This document shows positions 12,665-24,951 of a stretch of 64,000 bases of DNA, piece after piece. How positions within the stretch are numbered: the first letter of the stretch is position 1; every line of letters begins with the position of its first letter. Where the stretch lies: assembly GCA_033439795.1 (NCBI GenBank), contig JAUTDP010000010.1, positions 868,001 to 932,000 of the forward strand, written 5' to 3'. Made by a program: the position numbers and the translations under genes. The DNA is from Sordaria brevicollis (Eukaryota > Ascomycota > Sordariomycetes > Sordariales > Sordariaceae). The notes under the pieces were generated by a model. It did not search any database. It was given only the letters and a program-made list of their open reading frames with translations, and had not been told where the DNA came from.

Positions 12665-14206
12665 ATGAGGACGATACTGTCCTTCCTGTTGCTTGCGCTA
12701 ACAAGCGTGGTGGCCGCCATCAGCACATCTGGCAACAGGTTGCTGGTTGTCCTGAACGATGTCGCAGACAAGGCCACCTACTCCAAGTTCTTTGCCGATC
12801 TAGAAGGTTAGTAGAGCTTCAATTATATGTCACGAATTGACAGATTGGTTGGAAACGGTTGTGCTAACTAACATGTTTCCTTGCCAGAACGAGAGTTCAA
12901 GATCACATACGAAACACCAAAGAGCGAGTCCCTGAACCTCTTCAACCTCGGCGAGCGCACCTACGACCATGTCCTCTTTCTGCCCGTCCAGACCAAGGGT
13001 CTCGGCCCCAACCTGACGCCCAAGGCCCTCCTCGACTTCGTCAACGCCAAGGGCAACATCTTGTTGACCCTGAGCGCCAACACCACCACGCCCACTTCCA
13101 TCGTCTCCCTCCTCTCCGAGCTCGACATCACCCTCCCTACCGACCGCAACAGCCTCGTCGTTGACCACTTCAACTACGACATCACCAGCGCCTCCGACAA
13201 GCACGACGTCCTCCTTCTTCCCGCCCCCAAGCCCGTCCGCGCCGGCATCAAGGACTACTTCAGCGAGGATGCCGGAACCAAGCTGATCGCCTTCCCCCGC
13301 GGCGTCGGCGCCGTCCTCGGCAACGGCGAGCTTCTCAACCCCATCCTGCGCGCCCCGCCCACCGCCTACAGCTACAACCCCAAGGAGCAGTCCGAGGTGG
13401 TTGACGATCTGTTCGCGGCCGGCCAGCAGCTCTCACTGGTGTCGACCATGCAGGCGCGCAACAACGCGCGCGTGACGGTGGTTGGTTCGGCCGAGATGTT
13501 GCAGGACAAGTGGTTCGACGCCAGCGTGAGCAAGCTGAACGGCAAGCCTGTCGTTCAGACTTTCAACAGGGAGTTCGCCAAGCGCGTGTCTGGGTGGACG
13601 TTCCAGGAGATTGGCGTGTTGAAGGTTAACTGGGTGGAGCACCATTTGGAGGAGGAGGGGATGCCGAATGATTCCAACCCGGAGATGTACCGGGTGAAGA
13701 ACAATGTGGTATGTCTTTTTCGTCTCTCTAACCTCCCAAATTCGACCACAATAACTAACACTTGAGTGACAACACAGTCCTACACAATCTCCCTCGCCGA
13801 GTTCGCCTGGGACCACTGGATCGGCTTCAACGTGCCCGAGTCCGACGAGGTCCAGCTCGAGTTCTCCATGCTCTCGCCCTTCCACCGTCTCAACCTGAAG
13901 GAGGAGTCCCACCGCCTGGCTGCCGTGCACTACACCACGGTCTTCACCATCCCGGACCAACACGGCATCTTCAACTTCAAGGTCAACTACAAGCGCCCCT
14001 TCCTGTCCAACATCGAGGTCAAGGACAAGGTCTCAGTCCGCCACATGGCCCACGACGAGTGGCCGCGCAGCTACGCCATCAGCGGCGCGTGGCCGTGGAT
14101 CGCCGGCATCGGCGCCACCGTCTCGGGCTTCTTGGGCTTTGTGGCCCTTTGGATGTATAGCGCCCCTGTGGCGGCTAAGAAGGTTACTGTTAAGAAGACA
14201 CAGTAA
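12665..14206 (+). CDS. wbp1: Oligosaccharyltransferase subunit WBP1 (OST48)
   Basis: Subunit of the ER oligosaccharyltransferase that transfers the dolichol-linked glycan to Asn in nascent proteins. Exons 12665-12806, 12888-13708 and 13778-14206 give 463 residues; introns are 81 and 69 nt, each with CTAAC before the acceptor. Residues 1-18 (MRTILSFLLLALTSVVAA) form a signal peptide. The lumenal part has the family pattern (GNRLLVVLNDVADKATYSKF near the start; FNREFAKRVSGWTFQE). A single C-terminal membrane span lies at about residues 424-447, starting WPWIAGIGATVSGFLG. The protein ends KKTQ, a KKXX-type ER retrieval signal, as known for Wbp1. The first splice joins GAA to CGA and keeps the conserved frame. 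No oddities are seen. Confidence 0.95.
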
Positions 14207-14885
14207 AGTGTTATGGAGTGTAAGGATGGCGGCGGTGAATGTGTGTGTCAGTATTCTGAAAAGAGAAGTGGTGAATACCTGGAGGTATATAATAGAGATT
14301 TGAAAAGATAAGATAAAAGTATACCGCTTTTTCCAGGAGCATTTCAGTTATTGTGTTATATACAACAGTCAAATACCAATGAAATATGCAATGATCAAAA
14401 ACGTCACATATTCCCAGGATAAAGAAAACCGGATCATGAAAATCGGTGTGCACTCATTCAGTTTCCGGTCATTGTATTAGGCCACTGAAGCTTTTCGTAC
14501 ATACTGGGATTTAATCAATGTCTTGCAGGCTCTATCCAGAATATGGTTTTCCATCCCGTGTTTCGTCCATTCCATTCCATATCAGATGATGCAGAACCCA
14601 AAACCAAGAATATGGCCAAAGGTACAGGACGGGAATGAATTACTACGCAAGAAACTAACACCGAAAATTCCATTGTAGTCTTTTCTCTGGAGAACTGAAC
14701 AGTCTCTGAATCTTGTAGTAGTACTATCGGATGCCAATCACTCCCCTGCTACTCACGGGCACTAGAAAAAACGATAAGTTAAAAGGAGAACTTGAGAAGG
14801 CTGAAAGTGAAAAGTCAAGACCTAATCTAATGCATGATCTCTGAACGAGCCTTTAATGAGATAGTGAAGGGTTGATGAAGCATTA

Positions 14886-14951
14886 GTAAAGAGTTGGTAA
14901 AGAGTTTGTAAGGAGTTAATAAAGGGTTTGTAAAGAGTTAGTAAAGATTTG
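14886..14951. repeat. Tandem array, six copies of an 11-bp unit
   Basis: Six consecutive 11-mers of consensus GTAAAGAGTTN run without spacers, each with zero to a few substitutions. A degenerate seventh copy (GTGAAGGGTTG) lies just upstream. The unit is not a multiple of three and lies in an intergenic region, so it is probably a non-coding minisatellite. Confidence 0.85.
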
Positions 14952-16041
14952 TGAGATACTTAATGAAGTGTTTATATAAAGAGAATAAAAGGTTTGTGAA
15001 CAAGAATTGGATGGAAAGGATATGATGAACCCAAAGAAAAGCTTGTAACACTGTTTGTGTGAAGAGTGACTCCGGAAGTGTCTTTGGAAAAAGAGCTTGA
15101 AGAGTCTCCCGAAGAAAAGAGCGCCGTTATCCGGTATTTGCTATGAGGTGAAGCATGGAAGGAAGAGAACAAATCCAGTTGTGTATGTGACTACGTGATA
15201 TATGTATGTTCTGTGAGAAGCAACTTTGTCGCCCGCCCTTTTCTTCGTAAATGCGAAAGACGGGTGAGAAACTTGTCTAACAAGTTTTCAGGTCAAGGTT
15301 TTTGAGAATAGGCAGATCAGTGTTTATATTATCTTTTCACTTTCTGTTGGTTGATATGTTTTCGAGCTATTGGATTCCTCGAACTTTGAAGGAGGTCATT
15401 GAATTCGTATAATTTCCGTAAGAGCATTTATAATAATTCTTTACGACCTTACTCGGCTTCCTAACGTATCCAATGCTTTCTCCTCCCTCCGCATCTATCA
15501 TTTCATCTCTTGGAGGAAGGGGGGAAGCCGATGGAGGTTGAATCTGGAATCTCCCCTACTCGAGTGGTGTAAGTTGGTTCATACAACGACAAGATACGGG
15601 GCATGCGTGATGACGGGACATTTTCAAATGATTTTTTTCTCTTCCTACATGAGCAACACCACGACGACTTTTTTGTTTTGCTAAGATGGACGAACGGAAG
15701 AAGAGAGGGTATTAAAATATCTGGAAAATTGAGAGAAGACAGATGAGAGGAATGGAATCTCGGGTGAAAGTGTTTTTGCGATCCTCCGTTGCTTCCCTTT
15801 TTGTTCCTCCGTTTTTTGTTGCAAAACAAGATGTGTAAATGGCTTCTGTATCGTGGGGACCAAAAAAAACAGGAAGAAGCTAGTAAGTAGAGTAAACAAG
15901 AAATAGTAATAATGTAAGATGATGAAAACCAACAGTAACAGGGGAACACATCATAGCCTCTTTCTCTTCTCTTTGCCGCTTCCGTATCCATAATGTTGTT
16001 TGCTGCCCTTGTGTTGTCCGGGTCCCATTCATCATGTTTGC

Positions 16042-16063
16042 CCGCCGCCGCCGCCGCCGCCGC
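16042..16063. repeat. CCG trinucleotide run
   Basis: Seven CCG units in the 3' flank of the Rho GEF gene, about 105 bp past its stop codon. It is a simple microsatellite and probably lies in the 3' UTR. Confidence 0.85.
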
Positions 16064-16168
16064 TTGCGCGGGATACACATATTAAAACTTAGCTGCCAGC
16101 CCACACACCTACAACCTAAATAGTTAACCAGGAATGATGACGATAATGATAGAGTAGGAAGGTCACTT

Positions 16169-19100
16169 CTACATATCCCCCGACTTCTTCTGACTCTTCC
16201 AGAAATCGATGGCCTCGATGATATCCTCGCCACGCTCATCTTCATATGCGAACAAAATCTGTTATTGGCAGTTGCGTTAGTTTTGTCTTGTCTTGCAAGT
16301 GGGTTGAACGGGAGAAGACGAAAACTCACCTCATGTGTACTGCTGTGCAGCATCCTGATATTCTTGTGCGGCACAATATGTACCGCCAGGTTATCAATGT
16401 TCCTGAGCTCGATAAAGTTGGGCTCAAACGCCAATATCCAAGGATAGCTAAGCGCAAAGGCTTGTGGTGTGCCCTCCCAGTCCAGACGCCATTCGGGACG
16501 GGCCCTCCATCCGTTGCGGTTGACGAAGAACGAAAACTCGCTGTAGTTGAGCAGGAACTCGCCGTTGAGACGCTCGATATGAATGGGCTTGACGGCTTCC
16601 TTCCTCTGAACAAAGTCGAGCGATGTGTCGGCCTGATCGAGAAGGGACTGCGTCTCGAGGGTCTCGAGACTGACAACCTCGAAGCCACGGGCGCATGCAA
16701 CGCAGAGCTTGGATTTGAGGAAGTGTACCGATGAGGATTCCGTCGGGATGTAGAACTCCTTGAATGGCCGAAGTTCGTCCTGGCCGGCGTTGAACATCTT
16801 GCTGAGACCTCTTTGCTTCTTGGCGCCTGACATGGCATCGTTCGGCTCGTACACCTTGATCGTAGTCGATAGCGCAGAGCTCTTGACCGCGCACACCAAA
16901 TGGCGTCCGAGGCAGATACCGGTCTTGAAGAAATTGCAGTGACTTTGGATCTTCTTGCCGCGCTTGGATGAGATGGGCTCGTTGGGGTTGAGCGCATCCA
17001 GTTGGTATGAGTACAGAGACTTGTTGGAAAGTACCAACAGCAGTGAATACTCTTCCAAGACATCCACTTGGGTGACGTTCTGCACATCGATGACACGCTT
17101 TGGTGGTATTTCCTTGGTCTTACGATCAGACACAAATATACCCTGGTCCGTACCATAGATGATCTTCCTTCCACCATCTGTACGTTTGTTAGCATCAAAG
17201 CTCTGCTGTATAGTTTGACCGTCATCAAATACTTACCGAACGGCGTAGCGCAGTTGACCTTGTTGGGACCGGCGAAGTAACCATACGATATTATCGTGGT
17301 GTTCAAGAAATCCGCACGGGCCCTAAGCTGCTGCTGGGCGGTATCAATGAACTCGAGCCACTTCTGTCGTCCTGCCTGGTTCGATGCGTATACTGTTAGT
17401 TCGTAGCCGTTCTTTCCGAGATGTCGGAACGTGATCGGCCACCCATCACCCTTCTTGGCGTCGGTAGTGGTGCGCAGAGCAGGCAGCAAGCTTGACGATG
17501 ACCTCTTGACCGCCCCTGAAGGAATGATTTCCTCCATTTCCTTGATAGAAAGTAGCTCCAAGGGTATAGGCCTGCGGTATGCCTTAATTTCTTCCGTCTT
17601 GCCAACCTGCTTGATCTTCACTAGAAGAACCGCGTGATCGAATAAGAAGGCTGTGAGATCAGCGTTTTCTGTCGGTGACTTCTTGAACTGAGCCTTGTAT
17701 ACAAGTTCACGGCCCTCGTCCGTAAGCTTGAGGTCCATCTTGTCATTGGGGCGGAACTTGAGCTGCTCGTGCAGACGGCGCAAGTTGAAGCGGTTTTCAG
17801 CCTTGCCGGACTCGGCGTTAACCCTGCTCAAAAGATCTCTGATCATGGTCAGAACCTTGGGAAGATCCTCCTTATCCGAGTTACCATCTTCCGTGTACTT
17901 GAGAACGTTCTCCAAAAGTAGAGGATATCTGGCCAAACGTGTGGTGGGCTTGGTGAGGTAACCGTTCAACTCCAGCTTTCTCGACTCTCTGCGGCGTTCG
18001 ACCTCGTCCACAAATCTTGCGAAATCTTTGTTGATTGACCGCTCGTTCTCGAACTCAAACTTGCCTTCCAACTGCTTCGCACCGTAAAGAATGAATGGTT
18101 CGAACTGGGGAACGAACTCCATAAAGATATCTCCGATGTTGTGAACGACTGGAGTCTTTTGTTGCCTTTCGGTAAGGCTCTTGGCGAACCTCGAACTGAC
18201 ACCGTGAATGCTTGGGGGATCGATAATGTTGGTGAAGATTGTCCGTACAACGCGCTCCCGTCGTTGTAGAGGAATTGGAGAGTGGCCATTGATCTTGCCC
18301 TTGAGAGGGTAGATCCAGAAATCTCGCAGATACTCGAGATCCTTGACAAAGTCTCTTTCCGTGTAGCAGATTTCACTGATAACCTCTTGCCTCTTCTTCT
18401 CCCTGTCGCCGATACTGTCCGCAATCTCCTTCGGTACGCTGTTGATCCACAACTTTTGCTCGTCGGTTTGGTCGACATCATCATCGTTAACCGCAGCTGT
18501 TCCTTCCTTCTTGAGGCCAGTTCCTCCCTTAAGATTCAACTTGGACATTTGCTCGAGACGGCGCGGGCACGCAATAGAGTAGCAAAGCTGATCGGGCGTG
18601 CATGTTGGAGAGTAACATTCGGACAGCAGGACGAAAACACCATTGACTGCCGGCTTCTCGTCATCGGTCAGAGTTTCCCTGAACTGGTACATTTCGTAGG
18701 TCGAGTCTCTCAACCGATGCTCGTATGTGACATCGTGGAAGAACTTTTGGGCGTCCAAAGCTCTACCCAACAAAAGGGCCAGGTTTCGATCGGTCGTCCT
18801 GATAATGTATGACAGCACATCAACGGCCTCGGCACCGCTGAAAGCGTTTTTGTAGGTCAGTTCGTTCTTGGTCCTGTCTCCTACAACGATCTTGCGCCGG
18901 AACGTCTCGGCCACGCGTGATAGAAGAGCCGGGTATACCAAAGGCATCCTGATCTTGACGGTAACCGGCCTCTCACCCGTCATAGAGGACGACCCGCCCG
19001 AGTACCTATGTACCAAGGTCCCATCTTCGTTTCGTTCCGTTGGCGCTATCGAGGGGGCAATGGTAGACGCCATGGACATGGTTCGCCCGTTCACGTCAAC

Positions 19101-20075
19101 GGTCGTTGTAGACGTGATGCTGACAGTTCTTCCCGACTGGCTTCCGGAAGCTTGGGGGTAACCAGCCGGGTAACCACCGGTAAGCGAAGGCGTAGGGCCA
19201 TGGTCTGGGCTGGATCCTGGTGCTCTCCTGTTGGGTATAACTCTTCCACTAGGGGTTTGGTGGGCATCGCGATCGTATGAGGGGTAGCCGGTCATGGACA
19301 TGGCACGGTCTTCCATGTGCCTCTCGGGTACAATGCGCCCCTGTGCGGTTGTTCGAGCCGAGCTCCCACTGTACTGAGCCTGGCGGAAAGCGTTGGCTGG
19401 AGACTGTTGCGAGGTCGAATTCTGATACATCTGTGGCCGGGGAACGCTCGCGAGCGACTGCGATCGGTAGGGGTCAGAGTTGAGGGCCGGCGCCGGCCTG
19501 CCCCCCGGTTGGTTATAGTAACCCTGGGCGGGAGACCTCGAATTGTTGTAGAAACCTTGGGGTGCAGGGCCCCTGAGAGAATCGGCCCTCACAGAATCAC
19601 CCCTCGGGGCATGTTGAGGGGGGTAGGCGCCAGGAGGGGGCCGTCGCGCTGCTTGCTGCTGTTGTAGATACTGAGCAGACGGAACCTGCTGTCCGGCCGA
19701 GACGGAGCGCTGGCTCTGGCCATAACCGTTCGCATCGAGGCGCGCTCGGGGGTCACCATAGCCTCCTCTTTCCCCTGATCCACTGCCTCCTCCTCCGGGT
19801 CCGCCGGGCGGTGGGGGGCGCTGCGGCGGCGGTCTCTGCATTCCACCTCCCGACGTGGACGACATGGTATGGGTTCGGCCCTCGTTATGGTGCATCATAG
19901 GGGGTGGTACGGAGGAGGTCATGGTGTGCGATCGGCCGGGGGGCGGGGCGGCGCCGAAGATGTTGGAGAAGGCGGCATCTCGTTGTCCGTAGCCGTCACC
20001 GCGACTGCTGCTGGGGGGATGGCCGTACTGCGGGTGATTGGATCGAGACCGGGGGTCTTGGTGATAGTCAGCCAT
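16169..20075 (-). CDS. rgf-1: Rho1 guanine nucleotide exchange factor, DEP-DH-PH-CNH (Rgf1/Rom2 type)
   Basis: Family members activate Rho1 at the plasma membrane and feed the cell-wall-integrity pathway and glucan synthesis; that role is inferred from the domain order. Exons on the minus strand, 17237-20075, 16330-17177 and 16169-16258 (introns 59 and 71 nt), encode 1258 residues. Residues 1 to about 370 are Pro/Gly/Gln/Ser-rich and probably disordered. A DEP domain follows at about 375-465 (LLSRVAETFRRKI), then DH at about 560-770 (ICYTERDFVKDLEYL, TRLARYPLLLENVLKYT), PH at about 780-922 and a CNH domain from about 950 (VTQVDVLEEYSLLLVLSNKS). The last exon gives ILFAYEDERGEDIIEAIDFW and ends SGDM. 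The splices are required to keep the CNH domain in frame. It is divergent from vma-3. Confidence 0.93.
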
Positions 20076-20249
20076 GACGGCGGAGAACGGCGGACTGCCG
20101 GCGTTGAGTCGGGTCGGGTGTTGGCTGCTGTTGCTGCTGTTGCGGGTGTGATGCAGATAACAGAAGTAGGTTGAGGCGAGGTGCTTGGTCTCGCTCGCTC
20201 CTGTCGCTCGTTATTCGTTGCGATGGTTCGTCGGCGGCGATTCTCGGGG

Positions 20250-20298
20250 CTAAGGTAGGTAGGTACTGTATAGGTAAGGTAGGTAGGTATGTAGGGTC
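20250..20298. repeat. GTAGGTA-type microsatellite
   Basis: Imperfect repetition of GGTAGGTA and related tetranucleotides, in the presumed 5' leader region of the Rho GEF gene. It is simple sequence without an assigned function. Confidence 0.7.
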
Positions 20299-21994
20299 TA
20301 CCGGTCGGTACTGGTAGTGGGCAGGTCGGATAGAGGTGCGACTGTGCAGGCAATCTGCAATCTACTCGCCAAGTGTAGCCGACCACCTGCGCAGCAAGAA
20401 GCACAACCTTAATCTGCCTCTCTGTCGTCTCGATTGGAAGGAAATACGGTCGACGGGGAACACGGGGACGGAGACGGAGACGGGGGGTGGATGGAAACCT
20501 AGGTAAGAAGGGTCAAGGTCGCCAATGTACGGGTACGGGGCTGGAATGTCGAAAGTCCAGTACGGGCCAGGGCAGTGGTGTGCGGTGGATGATGGCTGGA
20601 GGACGGGATGGCTGAATGCCTGGGACCCGACCGAATGACCGACCAACTGAGTGCAGGGCTTCTTGCTGCTGAGGACCCGGAGCCACAGGGGGCCATTTGC
20701 AATCAAAAGTGGAGCATATCAGGAACCGGCGTGGAGGACCCGACTTGGGTTGATCTGGTCTCGGTTGCATCTGGGCCGACAACCACTCTCAACACAGAGA
20801 TTCGAGGTATATAAATGCTTGAATTATCATGTATGTACTCGAGAAACCTAAAAGGTACTCTTTCTCGGAAATAAGCAACGTCACGATACAAAAAAGCTGA
20901 AGATCGAATTCCAAGAAGGGGCTAGCCTGTCATCGTGTCCAGAGAAGGAGGGAGGGCAGCACTGGCAGCATGTGGGAAGTATACGGGATACGGCAGACAT
21001 GTTCTAGATTGCCTTCCACTTTTTGCGTAGTAGAGGGTAGAGGCTGACCTCCCAAGGTGAACTGTCCGGGGCTGTCCTATCACATCCCGCCGTCCATGGC
21101 TTTCCTGTCCGTGTTGACTTCTTGGTACCGCCAGATGGCCGGTCAGTCGGATTGTTTAGACGGTGCAGCACGGTATGCCCGCGTGCGCTCCGAAGTCGTT
21201 TTGTTACACTTCCCGGCGGTTGTGATACGGGATGGGGGCTGATGCTATTGGGAGAAGGCCCTGTAGATGCTTGAAGTTGTTTTCTATACCCCCGGTCGAT
21301 ATTTCCAGTTTGAGTTCAAGAGACCTTAAACCACGTTCGTCCAAGAATCTTATGCTGGTGTAGAACTTTTTACGAAAAGATCAAGCCCATCAAAGTGTTC
21401 TGGTCTCATGATCGCATACCTGTACAGAAATCCAACCGAATTTCACTTTTTGCTCGGTGGTGAGGTGATCCACCTTGTTAGAACGTTGCTGTTCCTGAAT
21501 TGCGGGGAGACACCCCGTCGACTAGGGGTTCAAAAGGGGTTCAACTTATTACGGCTTCGAGCCCATCCTTGACTAGGTATTCTTTGACTCTGCGACAAAG
21601 CATCATCCTCGTGTATAGACCGTGTCCCATTCAAGTGGGACGGCACTGAAGAGAGTTGCAATCCATATTGGGCAAGGCTGAGTGAGTTCAATGGCCCAAA
21701 AACATCTTGCCGTTCCGTTTTGTGGTTGAAGGCAGCCCTATCTCCGATTCCATCCCAAGTCGTTCCCGCTGTCATGGTGTTGGACAAGCTGGGGTTAGTA
21801 CAACCAGTAGGTAACCTGAAAAGTCAAAACACCAGCCAATATCAGTATATTAACTGGTCCAAGTACGTTTGAGCTTACACAACAAAGTGAGAGCATTAGA
21901 ACGTCACCATACGGGTAACATGTTGCGTCTCGCGGATCTCATGTTTCCGTCTCAGCTTGTTGCGGCACCAGTCAACTGATGTCCTTGTCCTGAA

Positions 21995-22050
21995 GCATAG
22001 CGGTAGAGGTACCTGTCAAATGTACCTCTACGACTTGGAAGATGCTATGC
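21995..22050. other. Two-part inverted repeat (possible hairpin)
   Basis: A perfect 10-bp inner stem pairs GTAGAGGTAC (22003-22012) with GTACCTCTAC (22022-22031) around a 9-nt loop. A perfect 7-bp outer stem pairs GCATAGC (21995-22001) with GCTATGC (22044-22050), with a 12-nt bulge on the 3' side. It lies about 490 bp upstream of the vma-3 start. It could be a regulatory structure, a small RNA or the remnant of a small palindromic element; I cannot choose among these. Confidence 0.6.
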
Positions 22051-22541
22051 CGAGATGTTGAACCGCGGACACTCAAATCTGATACCAGCGCAATCTCATG
22101 GGAATAATTAAACGTTCTGGCTCAGTAGAAGCCCTGCCACTTCCAGAAATCATAATAGATTCCGAAGCACCTGTCGTCGAGTGATGTTCAGTTGAAGCAG
22201 CTTTGAAGGTTGTGGTTGATGCAAGTGGAAAGCCAAGTCTGCATGCACTGAAAGTGTTCCTGAGCATGCACGTGACTATTAGCACCAACGACCTTGCCGC
22301 CAAGCCAATCTTGGGCAGGCGGGGAAGCTTTGACCACTTCCCGCCCGCATCGCTGTGTGAGTGCGTCGTTGCGTCGGCTGTCATTGAACCAAGCACCAAG
22401 CGTCTCGAGTCTCCAACTGACGAACATCCCGCTCGACATCGATCACAGCGTCTGGCCCCAAACTTGTTGCCAGTTTCCTTGCGCTTTCAACCTACTATCG
22501 TCACCAACATACCGAACCACTCCTCTCGATAAGTCGTGACC

Positions 22542-23516
22542 ATGGCTGAAATCATGGCCGACTCGGAACTTGCTCCCAAGTTCGCGCCATTCATTGGCAT
22601 GGTACGTCAACACCAGTCGCGAAACCAGACCCATCCCCGGTGGCCAACAAGGTGTAGCTGGGATGTGATGGGACACACCCACACAGCATCATCACTCGAC
22701 GACAACAACAACATCAACACTTACTAACAATGTTCTTCTTTACTAGGCCGGCATCGCAGCCGCCATGATCTTTGGTAGTACGGCTTTCCCGATTTCCAGC
22801 TAGACATCTTGACGAGATCACACAAACGCTGACCAGGTCGTTTTCCAACTTTCATAGGCGCGGGCGCCGCATATGGCACAGCCAAGTCTGGCATCGGTAT
22901 CGCCGGCGTGGGCACCTTCAGGCCGGATCTCATCATGAAGGTTAGCTTTGCTCCAGAAGTATTGCTAGAGTACTTGGTTACAGAGACTAACATACCCTCT
23001 TATGATCGACAGTGCCTGATTCCCGTCGTCATGTCCGGTATTATCGCTGTCTACGCCCTCGTCGTCGCTGTCCTAATTGCACAGGATCTTGGGCCCCCAG
23101 GATCCGGCCAACATTACAGCTTGTTCAAGTACGTTCCGGCACCCACAATGTTTTGGGGCTTATGGTCATGGGCTTGGGATATCATACATCACGAGAGCCA
23201 GTTCAGCTAACATCGGCTCTCCCCATAGTGGCTTTATGCACCTTGCCTGCGGTCTATCAGTCGGTCTCACCGGTCTCGCCGCGGGTTACTGCATTGGTAT
23301 TGTCGGTGACAAGGGTGTACGGTCGTTTATGCTCCAGTCGAGGATCTTTGTCGGCATGGTCTTGATTCTCATTTTCGGCGAAGTCCTTGGTCTTTATGGG
23401 TAAGCTCTCAACCGCCAGGTCAAAACGCTGCTCTGATACTCGAACATTATGCTGACGGACATGATTATCCAGTCTCATCGTTGCCCTCATCCTCAACACC
23501 AAGAGCAAGGGCTAAA
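22542..23516 (+). CDS. vma-3: V-ATPase proteolipid subunit c
   Basis: Rotor ring subunit of the vacuolar H+-ATPase V0 sector; it carries protons across the vacuolar membrane. I assemble six exons: 22542-22601, 22747-22777, 22858-22940, 23013-23128, 23229-23399 and 23474-23516, giving 167 residues. Exon 2 is only 31 nt. Its donor must be GTACGG at 22778, not the GTAGTA three bases earlier, because only the longer exon keeps the family spacing (MIFGSAGAAYG). Four hydrophobic helices are present. The essential proton-binding Glu sits in helix 4, in [12 protein letters not shown] (about residue 148). Gly-rich helix signatures [10 protein letters not shown] and [12 protein letters not shown] are intact. 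The start is the first ATG of [14 protein letters not shown]. Confidence 0.96.
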
Positions 23517-24876
23517 TATCTACCTCCGAATCAAACCTGCTGGGAGGGTTGGTCCTCTGACAAAGAGAAGGAAAACCAAGCAAATGCTCTGATATCGGGG
23601 TACAGAAACTCCAAATCAACCAGGACTCAACAGGATACGTGTTCCGACGGGAACAAGCTTTCTCAGATGAACCGAACAGGGAAGGAAAGGAAAGGAAAGG
23701 GTCGATGACAGATGAATGAATGGGTACATGGGGGCGCAAACCTGAAAGTGTATAGCATTTGGCCTGGCGTTTAAACGGAATTGCTGCTTGCTATGGGTTG
23801 TTTTTGTTTTTGGGTAACAGTCTTATCAGGGCCGAAGTAGAGAAATAGAAGAAGTCAACTTCTACTCTACGAGAGGGATTGTCATAGCATGCCGGCACCG
23901 TACTTCATCCCATCAGGCTCCTGCCATCGCATATTGATATCAAACCCATCCCATCCATCCACGTGGGGTTCACACGCAGTCTTAGTGGGCTGCATGGCCC
24001 AAAGACAACATGAAAAATTCTGAGACTCACATACAGTACCACAGCTTACCACATCGACTCTGATCAAGTCTTCCTATACGCAGTTGATGATTCGTCATAC
24101 TACCACACGTGATCGCCAGCAAGTCTTATCATCAGGCATTGACAAACGGCTCGACAGAAAATTTGGAGAACCGATCAACTCACACTGCCTCAACTGCCTC
24201 AAGCACCACACATAAGAGACTAAACTCCAAAGGGGAGATGGGTACGAAGATCAATGCATGATCACAACCAAAAGCTTTTCAGAACGTCACGTCTTATTTC
24301 TTCCTCAAGCTAACGTCATGCTGTGGTAAATATCCTAGCTAAGTCTCTCCATCTTCAACCTATCCATAACTTGACTCGATTTACCTCGGGAACCAAATCC
24401 ATCGACATTGCTCATATCATTCATCAATCTCGAAGCCAGGACCTTTTCCAACAAGCTTGATCCCAAACATCTTGCAGAAATCATCGGCAAAAAAGAACAC
24501 AGCAAAACAAAACGCCATCATGCAACTTGGGACAATTGCCCAGAGCGACGACAGACAAGATGTCTCCGTCGGAAATCGTCCCCATGCAAGAAAGAAAAAG
24601 ATAAAGAAAGAAAGAAAAGAAAATGACACCGTCACGGCAGCCCAGAACTTGTGGGCTCCGTTCTCATACCATACCATACCCCATTTTCGACAGAAAAGCG
24701 AGAAAAGAGAGAGAAAAAGGAACTCCCAAGCAAATGAACGGAAGAAATGGCCAAAAAAGCAAGAAGCCTTATGCAAAAACGCCTTCAAATGGTGTCTCTC
24801 CAAATGTGAAGACGACATGGGGAGGGAAAAAAAAAACAAGAAACTCGTCAAATCATAACAGGCTTTTTCAGCCTTG

Positions 24877-24911
<35 letters not shown>

Positions 24912-24951
24912 TCTTCCGGCGAAAACCACAAACTCGACAAACAGCCCGACG
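23517..24951. other. Convergent intergenic region after vma-3
   Basis: This holds the 3' ends of vma-3 (+) and the unknown low-complexity gene (-). It contains a GGAAA microsatellite at about 23680-23700, an A/G-rich tract at about 24580-24625 and a TGC run at 24881-24910. Open frames across the repeats translate to poly-Ser or Lys-rich strings, which is what repeats produce by chance. I call no gene. Confidence 0.55.
24881..24910. repeat. TGC trinucleotide run, ten units
   Basis: Thirty bases of uninterrupted TGC repeats lie about 40 bp beyond the stop codon of the minus-strand gene, so probably in its 3' UTR. It is likely length-polymorphic. Confidence 0.9.

Larger units (their letters stand above)
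14207..16168. other. Convergent intergenic region wbp1 / Rho GEF
   Basis: About 2 kb between the 3' ends of wbp1 (+) and the Rho1 GEF gene (-). It is moderately AT-rich but CA and TG are present, so it is not RIP-saturated. It contains the 11-bp tandem array and a CCG run listed separately. The open frames here are short and Ser/Phe-rich without recognisable domains, so I call no gene. Confidence 0.55.
20076..22541. promoter_or_regulatory. Long divergent intergenic region, Rho GEF / vma-3
   Basis: About 2.5 kb lies between two outward-transcribed genes. The part next to the GEF gene probably contains a long 5' UTR with a GTAGGTAG-type microsatellite at about 20250-20298. A strong two-part inverted repeat lies at 21995-22050 and is listed separately. 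The open frames present are short and unconvincing. Confidence 0.5.

Noticed and set aside
15503..16078. A 191-codon minus-strand frame downstream of the Rho GEF
   Set aside because: It starts in the CCG microsatellite and translates to low-complexity Ser/Phe/Arg sequence. The GEF gene already ends at 16169 with a conserved C-terminus.
24417..24929. A 170-codon minus-strand frame starting with a Ser run
   Set aside because: The Ser run is the TGC microsatellite read in one frame; the rest is Phe/Ser-rich non-coding translation beyond the stop of the real gene.
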